A DNA stretch of 64,000 bases, from positions 1,116,001-1,180,000 of the forward strand of contig NZ_LR590469.1 of assembly GCF_901472495.1 (NCBI RefSeq), written 5' to 3'. The notes beneath the pieces are model-generated. The model made no database searches and had not been told where the DNA came from. It saw only the letters and a program-made list of their open reading frames with translations. Source of the DNA: Yersinia enterocolitica subsp. enterocolitica (GTDB taxonomy: Bacteria > Pseudomonadota > Gammaproteobacteria > Enterobacterales > Enterobacteriaceae). This document shows positions 62,747 through 64,000 of this stretch, piece by piece. Made by a program: the position numbers and the translations under genes. The first letter of the stretch is position 1; each line of letters opens with the position of its first letter.

Positions 62747-64000
62747 ATGGTAGACCAATCCAAGATAGTGGCAGAGCCTTTGCCGGAACCTGAAGAGCAC
62801 CTTCAACGAAGTCTCTCCAACCGCCATATTCAGTTGATTGCTATTGGCGGTGCCATAGGTACTGGCTTGTTTATGGGTTCGGGTAAAACCATCAGCCTGG
62901 CCGGGCCGTCGATCATCTTCGTTTATATGATAATCGGCTTTATGTTGTTCTTCGTGATGCGAGCAATGGGAGAGTTGCTACTCTCGAATCTGAAGTACAA
63001 ATCATTCAGTGATTTTGCCGCTGACTTACTTGGCCCTTGGGCCGGATTTTTCACTGGCTGGACTTACTGGTTTTGTTGGGTCATCACCGGCATCGCCGAT
63101 GTCGTCGCCATCACTGCCTATGCGCAATTCTGGTTCCCCGGCTTTTCGCAATGGGTTGCCTCATTGTTAGTGGTTTTACTGCTGTTATCTCTGAATCTGG
63201 CAACAGTAAAAATGTTCGGTGAGATGGAGTTCTGGTTCGCCATGATCAAAATTGTGGCAATCGTGGCGTTAATCTTTGCCGGTCTGACTATGGTGTTAAT
63301 GAGCTATCAATCCCCATCCGGCACGACGGCCTCATTTACTCATTTATGGAATGATGGTGGCATGTTCCCGAAAGGAATCAGCGGCTTCTTTGCTGGTTTC
63401 CAGATTGCCGTTTTTGCCTTCGTCGGTATTGAATTAGTGGGGACTACCGCGGCTGAAACCAAAGACCCTGAGGTGGTATTACCGCGCGCGATTAACTCCA
63501 TTCCGATCCGCATCATCATGTTCTATGTCTTCTCATTGATTATGATTATGTCCGTGACCCCCTGGAGCTCCGTGGTTGCTGATAAAAGCCCATTTGTTGA
63601 GTTATTCGTTCTGGTCGGTTTACCTGCCGCGGCCAGTGTAATCAACTTTGTGGTATTGACCTCCGCCGCCTCCTCCGCCAACAGCGGCGTGTTCTCCACC
63701 AGCCGCATGTTGTTCGGTTTGGCAAAAGAAGGTGATGCGCCAAAACAATTTGGTAAGTTATCACGCCGTTCAGTTCCCGCATCCGGCCTGACATTCTCTT
63801 GTATTTGTCTGTTGGGCGGCGTGGTGCTGATTTACCTTATCCCGAATGTCATGACCGTCTTTACTTTGGTCACCACCGTATCGGCGATTCTGTTTATGTT
63901 CGTCTGGACGATTATCCTTTGCTCGTATCTGGTGTATCGCAAAAGACGCCCGGCACTACATAAGAAGTCGATTTACAAAATGCCAGCTGGGATTTTCATG
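62747..64000 (+). CDS. cycA: D-serine/D-alanine/glycine transporter CycA (cut by window end)
   Basis: 418 residues are visible and the frame is open at the window end; E. coli CycA is 470. It is an amino-acid/polyamine/organocation permease: IQLIAIGGAIGTGLFMGSGK, TISLAGPSIIFVYMIIGFML, EFWFAMIKIVAIVALIFAGL, FAGFQIAVFAFVGIELVGTT and FVVLTSAASSANSGVFSTSR match CycA closely. I chose MVDQSKIV at 62747; an in-frame ATG at 62738 is possible. It imports D-serine, D-alanine and glycine with protons. Confidence 0.92.
   Translation, partial: MVDQSKIVAEPLPEPEEHLQRSLSNRHIQLIAIGGAIGTGLFMGSGKTISLAGPSIIFVYMIIGFMLFFVMRAMGELLLSNLKYKSFSDFAADLLGPWAGFFTGWTYWFCWVITGIADVVAITAYAQFWFPGFSQWVASLLVVLLLLSLNLATVKMFGEMEFWFAMIKIVAIVALIFAGLTMVLMSYQSPSGTTASFTHLWNDGGMFPKGISGFFAGFQIAVFAFVGIELVGTTAAETKDPEVVLPRAINSIPIRIIMFYVFSLIMIMSVTPWSSVVADKSPFVELFVLVGLPAAASVINFVVLTSAASSANSGVFSTSRMLFGLAKEGDAPKQFGKLSRRSVPASGLTFSCICLLGGVVLIYLIPNVMTVFTLVTTVSAILFMFVWTIILCSYLVYRKRRPALHKKSIYKMPAGIFM

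Overview
The window looks like chromosome from a member of the genus Yersinia, most likely Y. enterocolitica or a close relative. Grounds: gene content and order are enterobacterial (rsxABCDGE-nth, osmB/yciH/pyrF/lapBA/pgpB/ribA/acnA, rnb, cstA); there is a close match to the YaxA/YaxB two-component pore-forming toxin known from Y. enterocolitica; and the intergenic spaces carry ERIC elements and short palindromic repeats of the kind described in yersiniae. No searches were run; family names rest on recognition of the protein sequences.

Layout. 0.2-9.9 kb: L-arabinose block, with an oxidoreductase (ydgJ), araC, the ABC transporter araFGH (leftward) and araBA (rightward), sharing a control region with AraC-type half-sites. 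araD is not here; it sits about 31 kb away at 40.5-41.2 kb with its own AraC-like half-site. 10.1-15.8 kb: a leftward operon for a type I secretion system with two ABC ATPases and one adaptor (the RtxB-RtxD-RtxE arrangement) but no RTX substrate gene. 16.3-26.8 kb: fhs, a DUF2569 gene (ydgK) and the Rsx electron-transport operon, split between rsxC and rsxD by an opposing AraC/Rob-type regulator, then nth. 27-30.5 kb: a virulence-type island with an unrecognised 354-residue protein built on a 143-residue duplication and, convergent to it, yaxA-yaxB. 31-38.5 kb: ydeP-type molybdopterin oxidoreductase, rnb, cstA and its small partner. 38.5-41.2 kb: sugar genes (fsaA, yciT-type DeoR regulator, araD). 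41.6-52 kb: osmB, yciH-pyrF, lapBA, pgpB, ribA, acnA, interrupted between pyrF and lapB by accessory material that includes a doubly truncated ydcO/sutR pair. 52-62.4 kb: accessory region with an 897-bp direct-repeat interval, cytoplasmic amylase, a frameshifted DHCW cupin, a methyltransferase, a cluster of three PAS-LuxR regulators (one intact, one with a nonsense codon, one remnant) around a cytosine-permease-like transporter, and a P2-like prophage scar (sheath N-terminus, gpD C-terminus, ogr) next to tRNA-Lys(CTT). The window ends inside cycA.

How it fits together. Arabinose is bound by AraF, imported by AraGH, and converted by AraA, AraB and the distant AraD to xylulose-5-phosphate; FsaA works on related sugar phosphates. 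RsxABCDGE is a membrane complex that passes electrons to iron-sulphur or redox targets such as SoxR. YaxA and YaxB together form a cytolytic pore. The repeats are frequent enough to deserve attention: five ERIC sites (one a three-copy tandem array), three copies plus one fragment of a hairpin element with a GNRA-type tetraloop whose stem shows compensatory changes, and a 165-bp palindromic element.

The best candidates for something undescribed are the repeat protein beside yaxAB, the orphan dual-ATPase exporter, the decaying PAS-LuxR cluster and the hairpin repeat family.
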